A stretch of 60,676 nucleotides of DNA from Nocardioides sp. IC4_145 (GCF_011250565.1 NZ_JAANMS010000027.1:1-60676); one strand, 5' to 3'. Shown: positions 8,063 to 16,280, numbered from the stretch's first letter. Numbers and translations are program-made. Notes: generated by a model not told the origin, from the sequence alone.

Positions 8063-9138
8063 CCGACCAGCAGGTGGGCGCGCAGGAGCCCGAGGTCGTC
8101 GTCTCCACCGCCGGGCACCTCGGCCGGCTCGAGCTCAACCGGCCGCGCGCGATCAACGCGCTCAACCACACCATGGTCGGGCTGCTCCAGGACGCGCTCG
8201 CCGCCTGGCGCGACGACGACGCCGTCCGCACCGTGCTCCTCACCGGGCGCGGCGAGCGCGGCCTGTGCGCCGGTGGCGACATCGTGTCGATCTGGAAGGA
8301 CGCGAAGGCCGGCACCCACGAGTCCGCGCGCTTCTGGTCCGACGAGTACGTCCTGAACCACGCGATCAAGACCTACCCCAAGCCGTACGTCGCCGTGATG
8401 GACGGCATCGTGCTCGGCGGCGGCATCGGGGTCTCGGCGCACGCGAGCCACCGCGTCGTCACCGAGCGCTCCTCCCTCGGCATGCCCGAGACCGGCATCG
8501 GCTTCGTGCCCGACGTCGGCGGCACCTGGCTGCTCTCCCACGCCCCCGGCGAGCTCGGCACCCACCTCGGCCTGACCGCCGGCTCGGTCGGTCCCGGTGA
8601 CGCGATCGCGCTCGGCCTGGCCGACCACTACGTCCCGTCCGACCGCCTCGACGAGCTGGCCCGCCGGCTCGCCGACGAGGACCCGGACGCCGTGCTGGCC
8701 GACCTCGCCGAGGCCGCCCCCGAGGCACCGCTGCTCGCCCAGCGCGACTGGATCGACGAGTGCTACGCCGGCGACGACGCGGCCGCGGTCCTGGCGCGGC
8801 TGCGCGAGCACCGCTCCCCCGAGGCCCAGCAGGCCGCGGAGACGCTCGCCAGGCGCTCGCCGTTCGCCGTCACCACCACCCTCCGCGCCCTGCGCGAGGC
8901 GGCCGGCCTGGCCGACCTCGGCGAGGCGCTCGCGATGGAGCTGCGGCTGACGGTGCGCTTCCTCGACGTGCCCGACTTCGTCGAGGGCGTCCGCGCCCAG
9001 GTCATCGACAAGGACCGCAACCCGCAGTGGCAGCCGGCCTCGCTCGACGAGGTCGACCCCGCCGCCGTCGCCGCCCTCTTCGAGCCGCTGCCCACCGGCG
9101 AGCTCGAGCTCCCCACCACCTCCGGAGGACCCGCATGA
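8059..9138 (+). CDS. Enoyl-CoA hydratase/isomerase family protein, probable 3-hydroxyisobutyryl-CoA hydrolase
   Basis: A 359-residue crotonase-fold protein, longer than ordinary 260-residue hydratases and matching the length of 3-hydroxyisobutyryl-CoA hydrolases (HIBCH). The oxyanion-hole segments GLCAGGDI and [12 protein letters not shown] and the later [15 protein letters not shown] are characteristic of that branch. It would release 3-hydroxyisobutyrate from its CoA ester in valine breakdown. It starts in an ATGA overlap with the upstream dehydrogenase and ends in an ATGA overlap with mmsB, so all three are translationally coupled. Confidence 0.87.
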   Translation: MTDQQVGAQEPEVVVSTAGHLGRLELNRPRAINALNHTMVGLLQDALAAWRDDDAVRTVLLTGRGERGLCAGGDIVSIWKDAKAGTHESARFWSDEYVLNHAIKTYPKPYVAVMDGIVLGGGIGVSAHASHRVVTERSSLGMPETGIGFVPDVGGTWLLSHAPGELGTHLGLTAGSVGPGDAIALGLADHYVPSDRLDELARRLADEDPDAVLADLAEAAPEAPLLAQRDWIDECYAGDDAAAVLARLREHRSPEAQQAAETLARRSPFAVTTTLRALREAAGLADLGEALAMELRLTVRFLDVPDFVEGVRAQVIDKDRNPQWQPASLDEVDPAAVAALFEPLPTGELELPTTSGGPA

Positions 9139-10043
9139 GCACCACCTCGGACCAGGTCGCCTTCATCGGCCTGGGCAACATGGGCGGCCCGATGGCCGCC
9201 AACCTCGTGAAGGCCGGTCGCACCGTCACCGGCTTCGACGTGGGCCAGGAGGCCTGCGACAAGGCCCGCGAGGCCGGCATCGACGTCAAGGGCTCGGCCG
9301 CCGAGGCGGTCCAGGGCGCCGGCGCCGTCATCACCATGCTCCCCAACGGCGCCCTCCTGCTGTCGGTGTACGACGAGGTCCTGGCCGCCGCCGCGCCCGG
9401 CACGCTCTTCGTCGACTGCTCGACCGTCGCCGTCTCCGACGCCCGCCAGGCCGCCGACCTCGCCGTCGCCGCGGGCCACCGCGCCGCGGACGCCCCGGTC
9501 TCCGGCGGCGTCGGTGGCGCGGAGGCCGGCACGCTCACGTTCATGCTCGGCTGCGACGACGCGCTCGTCGAGCAGGCCACCGCGCTGCTCGACCCGATGG
9601 CCGGCCGCGTCGTCCACTGCGGCGCCTCGGGCGCCGGCCAGGCCGCGAAGATCTGCAACAACATGGTGCTCGGCGCCTCGATGATCGCGATCTCCGAGGC
9701 GTTCGTGCTCGGCGAGAAGCTCGGCCTGACGCACCAGGCGTTCTTCGACGTCGCCTCCACCGCCTCGGGGCAGTGCTGGGCGCTGACCACCAACTGCCCG
9801 GTCCCCGGCCCGGTGCCGACCAGCCCGGCCAACCGCGACTGGAAGCCCGGCTTCGCCGGCGCGCTCATGGCCAAGGACCTCGGCCTGGCCCGCCGCGCGG
9901 TCGAGGAGTCCGGCACCGACGCCGCCGTCGGCACCCTCGCCGAGGAGCTCTACCGTCGGTTCGCGGACGAGGGCGGCGCCGGCCTCGACTTCTCCGCCAT
10001 CGTCAACACCATCCGGGAGCGCTCGGCCGCCACGGCCGAGTGA
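9135..10043 (+). CDS. mmsB: 3-hydroxyisobutyrate dehydrogenase
   Basis: A 302-residue beta-hydroxyacid dehydrogenase. The NAD-binding [13 protein letters not shown] motif is at the N-terminus, the substrate motif [16 protein letters not shown] lies mid-protein, and the catalytic lysine region is [12 protein letters not shown]. It oxidises 3-hydroxyisobutyrate to methylmalonate semialdehyde. The start overlaps the upstream hydrolase stop (ATGA). The next pathway enzyme, methylmalonate-semialdehyde dehydrogenase, is not in the window. Confidence 0.92.
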   Translation: MSTTSDQVAFIGLGNMGGPMAANLVKAGRTVTGFDVGQEACDKAREAGIDVKGSAAEAVQGAGAVITMLPNGALLLSVYDEVLAAAAPGTLFVDCSTVAVSDARQAADLAVAAGHRAADAPVSGGVGGAEAGTLTFMLGCDDALVEQATALLDPMAGRVVHCGASGAGQAAKICNNMVLGASMIAISEAFVLGEKLGLTHQAFFDVASTASGQCWALTTNCPVPGPVPTSPANRDWKPGFAGALMAKDLGLARRAVEESGTDAAVGTLAEELYRRFADEGGAGLDFSAIVNTIRERSAATAE

Positions 10044-10078
10044 CCCGACCAGACCCGCAGCCGAACCCGAGGAGCCCC

Positions 10079-10855
10079 ATGTCGTCGTACGAGACCATCC
10101 AGGTGACCCGCGAGGGCCGCGTCGGGACGATCACCCTCGACCGTCCCAAGGCGCTCAACGCGCTCAACGCGCAGCTGATGACCGAGGTCGTCGCGGCCGC
10201 CGAGGAGCTCGACGCCGACCGTGGCATCGGCGCGATCGTCGTCACCGGCTCCGAGCGGGCCTTCGCCGCCGGGGCGGACATCAAGGAGATGGCCGAGCAG
10301 TCGTACGCCGACATGGCGCTCGGCGACTGGTTCGCCGCGTGGGACCGCTTCGCGACGCTCCGCACGCCGGTCATCGCGGGCGTCTCCGGCCACGCGCTGG
10401 GCGGCGGCTGCGAGCTGGCGATGATGTGCGACATCATCATCGCCGCCGAGTCGGCCCGCTTCGGCCAGCCGGAGATCAACCTCGGCGTCTTCCCGGGCAT
10501 CGGCGGCACCCAGCGGCTGACCCGCGCGGTCGGCAAGGCCGTCGCGATGGACCTCATCCTCACCGGGCGCACGATGACCGCCCAGGAGGCGCTCGCCGTC
10601 GGCCTGGTCTCGCGCGTCGTGCCGACCGAGGAGCTGCTCACGCAGGTCGCCGAGGTCGCGGCAACCATCGCCGAGAAGTCGCTGCCGGTCCTCTACGCCA
10701 CCAAGGAGGCCGTCAACCGCGCCTTCGAGACCACGCTCGCCGAGGGCGTGAAGTTCGAGCGTCGCACCTTCCACGCGGCGTTCGCGCTCGAGGACCGCAC
10801 CGAGGGCATGGGCGCGTTCGTGGAGAAGCGGAAGGCCGAGTTCAAGCACCGCTGA
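10079..10855 (+). CDS. Enoyl-CoA hydratase
   Basis: A 258-residue enoyl-CoA hydratase of ordinary length. Visible crotonase motifs are [10 protein letters not shown] and [15 protein letters not shown] (oxyanion hole), with the two catalytic Glu positions, and [17 protein letters not shown]. It adds water to methacrylyl-CoA or short trans-2-enoyl-CoA, the step between the dehydrogenase and the hydrolase of the same operon. It follows mmsB after 35 bases with GAGGAG upstream of ATG. The 3' end overlaps the convergent hydrolase gene by 14 bases. Confidence 0.9.
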   Translation: MSSYETIQVTREGRVGTITLDRPKALNALNAQLMTEVVAAAEELDADRGIGAIVVTGSERAFAAGADIKEMAEQSYADMALGDWFAAWDRFATLRTPVIAGVSGHALGGGCELAMMCDIIIAAESARFGQPEINLGVFPGIGGTQRLTRAVGKAVAMDLILTGRTMTAQEALAVGLVSRVVPTEELLTQVAEVAATIAEKSLPVLYATKEAVNRAFETTLAEGVKFERRTFHAAFALEDRTEGMGAFVEKRKAEFKHR

Positions 10856-11543
10856 CGTCGGCGCGCAGGTACGCCGCCACCGCGGCGGCGACCTGCGGTC
10901 CGTGCGTCAGCGGCACCATGTGGGCGCCGACCGGCAGCGTCTCCACCCGGGACCCTGCCGGCCCGGCCGCCGCGACCCGCTCCGCCCAGTCGAGCGGGCA
11001 GATCCGGTCGTGCCGCCCGCGCAGGACGAGCACCGGGCAGCGCACCGCCGCGAGCGTCTCGTGCACGTCGTCGTGCCGCGCGGCCTCCATCGTGCGTACG
11101 CCGTGGAGCGGGCCGGTCCGCGCGTAGCTCCACGCCAGCACCGGCAGCTGCCCGGGCCGCTCGTGCGCCGCGGTGCGCAGCCACCGCCCGACGAGCGCGG
11201 GCCACGAGCGGGCCCGCGGGTCGGTGCTCGGCCCGACCAGGACGAGCCCGACGACCCGGTCCGCGGCGGCGGCCGCGGCATGGGCCACGACCTGGGCGCC
11301 GGCGGAGTGCCCGAGCAGCACGACCGGCCGGTCGTCCGGCGACAACCGCTCGACGAGCCGGCGGCCGAGCGCTGCGGGGTCGAGCCGGTCGGCACGGGTC
11401 GGCCGTTCGCCGAAGCCGGGCAGCAGGACGGTGCGCGACCGCCGTCCCGGCAGCGCGGCGTACGTGGTGTCCCAGGCGGTCGGGCGCAGGCCGAGACCCG
11501 GCACGGCGACCAGCGTCGGACCCGCCTCAGGGAGCGAAGTCAC
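10842..11543 (-). CDS. Alpha/beta hydrolase
   Basis: A 233-residue alpha/beta hydrolase. The nucleophile elbow is GHSAG (in [15 protein letters not shown]), an acid candidate is in RGRHDRICP, and the C-terminal His is in [12 protein letters not shown]. There is no signal peptide, so it is cytoplasmic. Substrate is unknown. It is downstream of, and overlaps by 17 bases, the MarR-family gene, so the two probably form an operon in which the regulator controls the hydrolase. Confidence 0.8.
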   Translation of the reverse strand: MTSLPEAGPTLVAVPGLGLRPTAWDTTYAALPGRRSRTVLLPGFGERPTRADRLDPAALGRRLVERLSPDDRPVVLLGHSAGAQVVAHAAAAAADRVVGLVLVGPSTDPRARSWPALVGRWLRTAAHERPGQLPVLAWSYARTGPLHGVRTMEAARHDDVHETLAAVRCPVLVLRGRHDRICPLDWAERVAAAGPAGSRVETLPVGAHMVPLTHGPQVAAAVAAYLRADVSGA

Positions 11544-12039
11544 CGCGCCCCGCGCGGAACCGTCCCAGGACGTCCACCAGCACGGCCACGTCGTCGGACG
11601 ACAGCCCGATCGCCTCGAACACCTCGGCGTTGAGCACCGCCGTCGCCTCCTCGACCAGCCGCGAGCCGGACGCGGTCAGCACCAGCACCGCGGACCGGCC
11701 GTCGTCGGGGTTGGCCACCCGCTCGACGTGCCCGTCCTCCGCGAGCCGGGCCGCCAGGCTGGTCAGCGACGTCGGGTGCACCTGGAGGCGCTGCCCGGCG
11801 CGGCGCATCGTCATCCGCTGCTCGGAGGCGAACGACAGCAGCCGCAGCAGCTCGAACCGCGCGAACGTCAGCCCGAACGGCCGCAGCAGCGCGTCGATCT
11901 GGGTCAGCAGCAGCTGCTGCGCCCGCATGACGGAGGTGACCGCGGCCATCCCCGGCGCGGCGTCCGCCCACCCGTGCGCCACCCACTGGCGGCGGGCCTC
12001 GGCGATCGGGTCGCGGCCGGGCGTGGGTGGGCTGCTCAT
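11527..12039 (-). CDS. MarR-family transcriptional regulator
   Basis: A 170-residue winged-helix regulator of the MarR type. The DNA-binding part runs from about residue 55 to 130: recognition region LQVHPTSLTSLAARLAEDG and the wing ERVANPDDGRSAVLVLT, where the D-x-R-S pattern is a family hallmark. Helices at both ends would form the dimer. ATG 12039 is preceded by TAGGCT at 8 bases. It is cotranscribed with the overlapping hydrolase gene. The ligand is unknown. Confidence 0.88.
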   Translation of the reverse strand: MSSPPTPGRDPIAEARRQWVAHGWADAAPGMAAVTSVMRAQQLLLTQIDALLRPFGLTFARFELLRLLSFASEQRMTMRRAGQRLQVHPTSLTSLAARLAEDGHVERVANPDDGRSAVLVLTASGSRLVEEATAVLNAEVFEAIGLSSDDVAVLVDVLGRFRAGRGDFAP

Positions 12040-12047
12040 CGCCCCGG

Positions 12048-12053
12048 AGCCTA
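12048..12053 (-). promoter_or_regulatory. Candidate leaderless -10 (TAGGCT) for the MarR gene
   Basis: TAGGCT on the minus strand ends 8 bases before the ATG at 12039, and no Shine-Dalgarno sequence intervenes. The site lies beside the stop of the upstream SDR gene. Confidence 0.33.
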
Positions 12054-12827
12054 GAACAGGTCGGCGGCCCGCGTGGTCACCTCGGCGCCGCCGTCGACGT
12101 AGAGCACCTGCCCCGTGACGTGGGTGTTGTCCGCCGACACCAGGAACGCCAGCACCTTCGCCACCGCCTCGGGCGGCGCGTAGCCGTTCAGCGGCATCGG
12201 CACCGCGGCGTCCATCAGCTCGCGCATCACGGGGTCCTCGAAGAGGCCGGTGGTCATCCGGGTCAGCACCACGCCCGGCGCGACGACGTTCAGCGCGATG
12301 CCGGCGTCCGCCCACCCGGGCGCGACCGACGTGCGCCGCGCCCACTCCGCGAGCGCCGCCTTGGTCGCGGGGTAGATGGAGTGCGGGCGGCCGCCCTCGG
12401 TCAGCTCGCTCGCGCGGGCGACGCCCGTCGCCTCGTCACCGTCGAGGCAGGCGCGCCGGACCTGGTCGTCGTTGCCCATCGTCCCCGAGATCGACCCGAT
12501 CACCGCGACCCGGGGGGCGTCGGAGGCGGCGAGCGGCGGCTGCAGCGCCTCGGCCACCTCGACGGTCCCGAAGTAGTTGATGCGCACCATCAGGGGGCTC
12601 GGCTCGGCCACCCCGGCGCACGTGACCAGCGCGTCGACGCGGTCACCCGCCAGCTCGCGCACCCCGACGACGGCGGCCGCACGCCCCTCCGGCGTCGAGA
12701 GGTCGGCGACGACCTCGGCGTCGCGCAGGTCGACGCCGATGACCTCCTCGCCGCGGGCCCGGAGCTGCTCGGCCAGCGCGTGGCCGATGCCTGCGGCGCT
12801 GCCGGTGATGACGGTACGACGGGGCAC
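12051..12827 (-). CDS. Short-chain dehydrogenase/reductase
   Basis: A 258-residue SDR. The nucleotide motif TGSAAGIG is at residues 8-15, GVDLRDAEVVADL suggests NAD(H) preference, a serine lies in VIGSISG, and the catalytic tetrad Tyr/Lys is YPATK. The layout (a short first half with an inserted helix before YxxxK) resembles bacterial 3-alpha-hydroxysteroid dehydrogenase-type SDRs. GTG 12827 follows AGGAGG. It lies 11 bases upstream of the MarR gene on the same strand and could be in its operon. Confidence 0.82.
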   Translation of the reverse strand: MPRRTVITGSAAGIGHALAEQLRARGEEVIGVDLRDAEVVADLSTPEGRAAAVVGVRELAGDRVDALVTCAGVAEPSPLMVRINYFGTVEVAEALQPPLAASDAPRVAVIGSISGTMGNDDQVRRACLDGDEATGVARASELTEGGRPHSIYPATKAALAEWARRTSVAPGWADAGIALNVVAPGVVLTRMTTGLFEDPVMRELMDAAVPMPLNGYAPPEAVAKVLAFLVSADNTHVTGQVLYVDGGAEVTTRAADLF

Positions 12828-12924
12828 GGCGCCTCCTGGTCTCGTGGGACGCGGCGGACGCTAGCAGCGCGGCGACGCGGGCGTGCCCGCTCCGCCGACC
12901 CACCGGGACCTGTGTCCTCCCAGT

Positions 12925-12988
12925 GGTTGAGCCCACCCCTTCGGGTCTATTGGCGAGTCGGTGGTTTCGCCCCGGCGGACCCGGGTAG
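12925..12988 (+). promoter_or_regulatory. Tandem SigB/SigF-type promoter candidates upstream of the sigma gene
   Basis: GTTT (12964-12967), 15 bp, GGGTAG (12983-12988) resembles the actinobacterial SigB/SigF consensus GNNT-N14-16-GGGTAC/T. A second set, GGTT (12925-12928), 14 bp, GGGTCT (12943-12948), sits further upstream and would give a normal leader with the purine-rich ribosome site before ATG 12998. Either would make the sigma gene autoregulated. The proximal element overlaps the ribosome-binding purines, so the distal one may be the real promoter. Confidence 0.35.
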
Positions 12989-12997
12989 GGAGGGGTC

Positions 12998-13807
12998 ATG
13001 ACGACGAGTGCTGTGCCCCTAGGACGCCGACCGAAGGACCTCCGTCGCAAGGCCGAGACCGCCCGTCTGTTCGCGGAGGCGGCCGCCACCGACAACGAGA
13101 TCGAGCGCGAGCGCCTCCACGAGGAGATCGTCCTCCTCAACATCGAGGTCGCCCGCACCCTCGCGTCCCGGTTCCGCAACCGCGGTGTCCCGCTCGAGGA
13201 CCTCGAGCAGGTCGCCCTCCTCACCCTCGTGCGCATCGTCCCGAAGTTCGACGCCAGCAAGGACCGCGACTTCCTCGCGTACGCCGTGCCGTCGATCCGC
13301 GGTGACCTGAAGCGCTACTTCCGCGACTTCGGCTGGATGGTCCGTCCGCCGCGCCGGGTCCAGGAGATCCAGTCGGAGGTCGTCGCCGCGCACCAGCGCG
13401 CCCGCGAGTCCGGCGAGCCGGCCTCGGCGGAGAAGATCGCCGAGCAGCTCGACCTGAAGCCCTCCGAGGTGCGGGCCGCACTCATGGCCGACGGCTGCTT
13501 CCAGCCGCTCTCCCTCGACGTGCCGGTCTCCCCCGACCACGGCCGTGGCTCGCTGGGCGACACCCTCAGCGACGACGACCCGAGCGGTGAGCGCGCGGCC
13601 GAGGCGCGGGCGATGCTGACCCCGCTCATGCGCGAGCTCAGCGAGCGCGACCGCCGCATCCTCCACCTGCGCTTCGCCGAGGACTGCACCCAGCAGGAGA
13701 TCGCCGACCAGCTCGGCGTCACCCAGATGCAGGTCTCGCGCCTGCTCAGCCGGATCCTCGGCACGCTGCGCGAGGGCATCGGCGAGCTGGAGCCCACCGG
13801 CGTCTGA
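12998..13807 (+). CDS. SigB/SigF-type (group 3) stress RNA polymerase sigma factor
   Basis: A 269-residue sigma-70 family protein with regions 2, 3 and 4 and no region 1.1. Region 2 includes VPLEDLEQVALLTLVRIVPKFD and DFLAYAVPSIRGDLKRYFRD. Region 3 lies around residues 120-190. Region 4 ends with CTQQEIADQLGVTQMQVSRLLSRIL. This is the SigB/SigF/SigH architecture of Streptomyces and mycobacteria, usually held by an RsbW-type anti-sigma kinase and released by STAS antagonists. A STAS gene converges on it 80 bases away, but no anti-sigma kinase is in the window. GTTT-N15-GGGTAG just upstream suggests autoregulation. Confidence 0.9.
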   Translation: MTTSAVPLGRRPKDLRRKAETARLFAEAAATDNEIERERLHEEIVLLNIEVARTLASRFRNRGVPLEDLEQVALLTLVRIVPKFDASKDRDFLAYAVPSIRGDLKRYFRDFGWMVRPPRRVQEIQSEVVAAHQRARESGEPASAEKIAEQLDLKPSEVRAALMADGCFQPLSLDVPVSPDHGRGSLGDTLSDDDPSGERAAEARAMLTPLMRELSERDRRILHLRFAEDCTQQEIADQLGVTQMQVSRLLSRILGTLREGIGELEPTGV

Positions 13808-13817
13808 CCCCGGCCCA

Positions 13818-13871
13818 CCCACGCACGACGGCCCGTCACTCCTCCGGGAGTGACGGGCCGTGCTGCGTGGG
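13818..13871. terminator. Strong bidirectional hairpin between the sigma and STAS genes
   Basis: The inner arms ACGGCCCGTCACTC (13828-13841) and its complement (13848-13861) pair perfectly over 14 bp, plus one more C-G pair around a 4-base loop. Outside a 2x2 internal loop, CCCACGCA (13818-13825) pairs with TGCGTGGG (13864-13871). There is no long U-tract, as is usual in high-GC actinobacteria. It can serve both convergent genes. Confidence 0.8.
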
Positions 13872-13886
13872 GACGGGTTCGACCGG

Positions 13887-14264
13887 CTAGGCCGAGAGCG
13901 TCATGGTGTCGAAGCGCCCGGCGGTGCCGGTCAGCTCCACCACCCGGGCGACCGCCGCACTGAGGGCCGCCACGCCGAAGGTCCCGCCGGAGGCGGCCAC
14001 CTCCTGCTGGCAGGCAAGGAGTGCGGAGAGTCCCGTGCAGTCGATGAAGGTCACTCCCTCGAGGTCGATCACGACGGAGCTGCAGCCGTCCGCGGAGTGG
14101 CGCGCGACAGCACCTCGGAGGCCGGACGCCGAGAGGACGTCCAGCTCGCCGGTGACGACGACGCGCAGCTGAGGCGGATCAGCCACGGTGTTCAGTGAGA
14201 AGTGCAAGAGACCGACAATCCGGGCCGAGAGGTCCTGGTGGATGGCACCGGAAGCTCCGGGCAC
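13887..14264 (-). CDS. STAS-domain anti-anti-sigma factor
   Basis: A 125-residue stand-alone STAS protein. The conserved core runs from LRVVVTGELDVLSASGLRGA through VVIDLEGVTFIDCTGLSALL. In this family a Ser or Thr after the conserved Asp is phosphorylated by an anti-sigma kinase; here the candidates are the Thr and Ser in IDCTGLS. Dephosphorylated, it would bind the kinase and free the sigma factor. Its neighbour is the convergent SigB-type gene. I chose GTG 14264 because TAGCGT ends 7 bases upstream; an in-frame ATG exists at 14303. The PP2C phosphatase at 39004-41061 is a possible activator. Confidence 0.85.
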   Translation of the reverse strand: MPGASGAIHQDLSARIVGLLHFSLNTVADPPQLRVVVTGELDVLSASGLRGAVARHSADGCSSVVIDLEGVTFIDCTGLSALLACQQEVAASGGTFGVAALSAAVARVVELTGTAGRFDTMTLSA

Positions 14265-14271
14265 GTCATCG

Positions 14272-14277
14272 ACGCTA
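14272..14277 (-). promoter_or_regulatory. Candidate leaderless -10 (TAGCGT) for the STAS gene
   Basis: TAGCGT on the minus strand lies 7 bases before GTG 14264. If correct, the 13 codons upstream of it in the same frame are not translated. Confidence 0.33.
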
Positions 14278-14563
14278 CGCCGCATCGGTGTCCACGTCAC
14301 CATCTCGAGGCGAACAATCGGCGCGCCACCCCACGGGGTGAGGCGGGCGCGTCACCCGCGCTGCTCGGTTTGCGACCCGCCCGAACCGGGCAGAGAGCCC
14401 TCGGCAGCCCGCGTCCCGGGGGCGGGTTGCCACTCGGGATCCGCGTCCGGACGTTGAAATGCCAGGACGCGACCTCTGGGGGGCATCGATCGCGACCTGG
14501 CACCCAAATGGTGGCACAACCGGAGTTCGCCGCGGCAGTTGGTCGAGACCACCGGCGTGTCGC

Positions 14564-15028
14564 TCAGAGGCGGTTCGTCCCTACGTTGAACGCCGGGCAC
14601 GTCGCCTCTCGCTCGAACGACGTGGACCAGGACCGGTAGGTCGCCGTGATCCTCACGTCGAACGTCATCCGCGCGAGGGCGTAGCTCTGCTCGATGTAGA
14701 CGCTCCCGGTCTTCCCGTTGAGCCTCGCCGACGACGTCCCGTTCCGGCTCACCTCGACGCTGTACGTCACCGGGACGTCGAGCTGGCCGGCATCAGTGAC
14801 GCCGGTGATGGCCACTGTCGCGGTGCTCTTGTCGAGGAAACGCGAGTCGCACGTGATCGAGCCGGAGATGGCCGTCACCGGCGCCATCCGCGCGGCCGCG
14901 ACCGCCGTACCGCCGGGCTTGACCTGCCCGTTGAAGACCGCCTGGGCGACCTGCGGGACGGCCAGGAAGCACAGCACCACGAGCACGAGCGACACGGCTC
15001 GACGCCAGGTGTCGGTGCTGCGGACCAT
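14564..15028 (-). CDS. Small secreted protein, candidate SipW-dependent substrate
   Basis: A 154-residue protein with an N-terminal export signal (RRAVSLVLVVLCFLAVPQV then AQAVFNGQV). The mature part is beta-rich with two cysteines, one in SGSITC and one in EATCPAF. The segment AVFNGQVKPGGTAVAAARM resembles the pattern after SipW-type signals (an aromatic two or three residues past Ala, then a Gly and a beta strand), but the match is loose. Fold is probably Ig-like; function is unknown. AGGAGAG precedes ATG 15028. Its promoter carries the same repeat element as the sipW-type operon and the TasA-like gene, which is the main reason to place it in that system. The 260 bases between it and the STAS gene hold only weak inverted repeats. 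Confidence 0.65.
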   Translation of the reverse strand: MVRSTDTWRRAVSLVLVVLCFLAVPQVAQAVFNGQVKPGGTAVAAARMAPVTAISGSITCDSRFLDKSTATVAITGVTDAGQLDVPVTYSVEVSRNGTSSARLNGKTGSVYIEQSYALARMTFDVRITATYRSWSTSFEREATCPAFNVGTNRL

Positions 15029-15084
15029 CGGTGCTCTCCTGTGCTGTGGGGGTGTCGTGCGGGGTGTTCTCGGGGGTATGGACA

Positions 15085-15141
15085 GAAGTCTGCCGACACG
15101 GGCTCAAGGGGCCCGAGCCGGAACCTCAAGAAAGGCGCAAG
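15085..15141 (-). promoter_or_regulatory. SipW-regulon promoter element, copy A (shared with the response regulator gene)
   Basis: Read on the minus strand: CTTGCG (15136-15141), then CTTGAG 11 bp later (15125-15130), then CTTGAG (15103-15108), 7 bp, and CGGCAGACTTC (15085-15095), 57 bases before the start at 15028. The same block with identical inner spacings occurs at 17049-17126 and 28072-28149, except that the gap between the second and third hexamers is 22 here and 34 there. On the plus strand the upstream repeats fall on the -35/spacer of the divergent response regulator gene. Confidence 0.7.
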
Positions 15142-15147
15142 GTCTGG

Positions 15148-15153
15148 CAGACT
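15148..15153 (+). promoter_or_regulatory. Candidate -10 (CAGACT) for the response regulator gene
   Basis: CAGACT lies 7 bases before GTG 15161. Seventeen bases upstream of it is CTCAAG (15125-15130), one hexamer of the repeat element. A regulator bound there would sit on its own promoter. Confidence 0.3.
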
Positions 15154-15160
15154 CGGCGTC

Positions 15161-15898
15161 GTGGACGGTTCGGGTTCGGGTCAGGAGCGCACGGCGCTGG
15201 TCGTCGAGGACGACGAGGACATCCGCGCGCTCATCGAGTTCACGTTGCAGACCCAGGGATTCGACGTCACGGCCGTCGACTCGGGGCTGGCCGGCGTCGA
15301 GGCGGTGCACTCCCTCGACCCCGACCTGATCACCCTCGACCTCGGCCTGCCGGGCATCGACGGGATCGAGACCTGCCGGCGGATCCGGGAGACCAGCGAC
15401 GCCTACGTCGTCATGATCACCGCCCGCGACGACGAGATCGACCGGCTGATCGGGCTCGAGACCGGCGCGGACGACTTCCTCTCCAAGCCGTTCAGCGTCC
15501 GCGAGCTGAAGGCCCGGGTGAACGCCCTGTTCCGGCGTCCGCGCCGCGGTCCGGCGCTGTCGGTGGCGCCGACCAGCTCCGGCGAGCCCGAGCACGAGGT
15601 GCTCGAGCACGGGCCGCTGAAGGTCGACGTCGACGGCCGGCGCGCGTTCCGGGACGCGGATGAGCTCTCGCTCACCCGGACCGAGTTCGACCTGCTCACC
15701 GAGCTGATGCGCACCCCGGCGCGGGTGTGGACCCGCGAGGCGCTGCTCCGCTCGGTGTGGGGCACCGACTGGGCGACCGACACCCACCTGGTGGAGGTGC
15801 ACGTCGGCAACCTGCGCCGCAAGCTCGGCGAGTCCCGCGAGGGACCCAAGTTCGTGCGGACCGTGCGGGGCGTGGGCTACCGCATGGAGTCGCTGTAG
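15161..15898 (+). CDS. Orphan OmpR/PhoB-family response regulator, candidate regulator of the SipW regulon
   Basis: A 245-residue response regulator. The receiver domain is complete: acidic pocket EDDED (residues 16-20), phospho-acceptor Asp60 in LITLDLGLPG, Thr87 in MITARD and Lys109 in SKPF. A winged-helix effector domain follows, with TRTEFDLLTELM and the recognition/wing region THLVEVHVGNLRRKLGE ending in RTVRGVGYRM. No histidine kinase gene is adjacent. Divergent is the small secreted protein gene; downstream and opposed are an HPt-like protein and a SipW-type peptidase. OmpR-type proteins bind tandem repeats about 11 bp apart, which is what lies in the shared intergenic region. Confidence 0.9.
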   Translation: MDGSGSGQERTALVVEDDEDIRALIEFTLQTQGFDVTAVDSGLAGVEAVHSLDPDLITLDLGLPGIDGIETCRRIRETSDAYVVMITARDDEIDRLIGLETGADDFLSKPFSVRELKARVNALFRRPRRGPALSVAPTSSGEPEHEVLEHGPLKVDVDGRRAFRDADELSLTRTEFDLLTELMRTPARVWTREALLRSVWGTDWATDTHLVEVHVGNLRRKLGESREGPKFVRTVRGVGYRMESL

Positions 15899-15914
15899 CC
15901 CCGGGTCGCCCGGC

Positions 15915-16280
15915 TCAGCTCGCCCGGTACGCCGTGAGGTAGTCGGCCAGCGCCGTCTCGGCTCGGTCGGCGGCGTCGGCGAGCGCGGCCGCCTGCTGGC
16001 GGGCGGCGATCACGTCGCGGCACCGCACGTGCTGCTCGACGGCGAGCGCCAGGTCGGCCAGCTCGTGGGCGCCGACGGTGCTTGAGGAGACCTTCAGGCT
16101 GAGCACCGAGTCCATCGCGGCGACCAGGTCGCCGTCGAGGAGCGCGTCGAGGATCCGACGCACCCGGCTCTCGAGCATCGAGCAGTAACGCCGGGCGAAG
16201 GAGATCGCGAACTCGCAGTCCTGGATGTCCGACCCGAGGCGCGTGAGTGCCTCGCGGTCGAGGACGAGGGTGGCGCTCAT
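15915..16280 (-). CDS. HPt-domain-like protein lacking the phospho-acceptor histidine
   Basis: A 121-residue all-helical protein. Residues 58-71 (SVLSLKVSSSTVGA) align exactly with the histidine phosphotransfer motif A-H-x-L-K-G-x-S-x-x-x-G-A. The histidine position is Leu60 and the following Gly is Val64, while Leu62, Lys63, Ser66, Gly70 and Ala71 are kept. It cannot relay phosphate in the standard way and may instead dock on a receiver domain, for example the orphan regulator encoded next to it. ATG 16280 overlaps the stop of the signal peptidase gene as ATGA, so the two are translationally coupled. Confidence 0.75.
   Translation of the reverse strand: MSATLVLDREALTRLGSDIQDCEFAISFARRYCSMLESRVRRILDALLDGDLVAAMDSVLSLKVSSSTVGAHELADLALAVEQHVRCRDVIAARQQAAALADAADRAETALADYLTAYRAS

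Noticed and set aside
14304..14563. Gap between the secreted-protein gene and STAS gene as a hidden gene or RNA
   Set aside because: No frame with a start signal; only weak inverted repeats such as GGCAGCCCGC at 14403-14412 with a 3' partner at 14422-14431.
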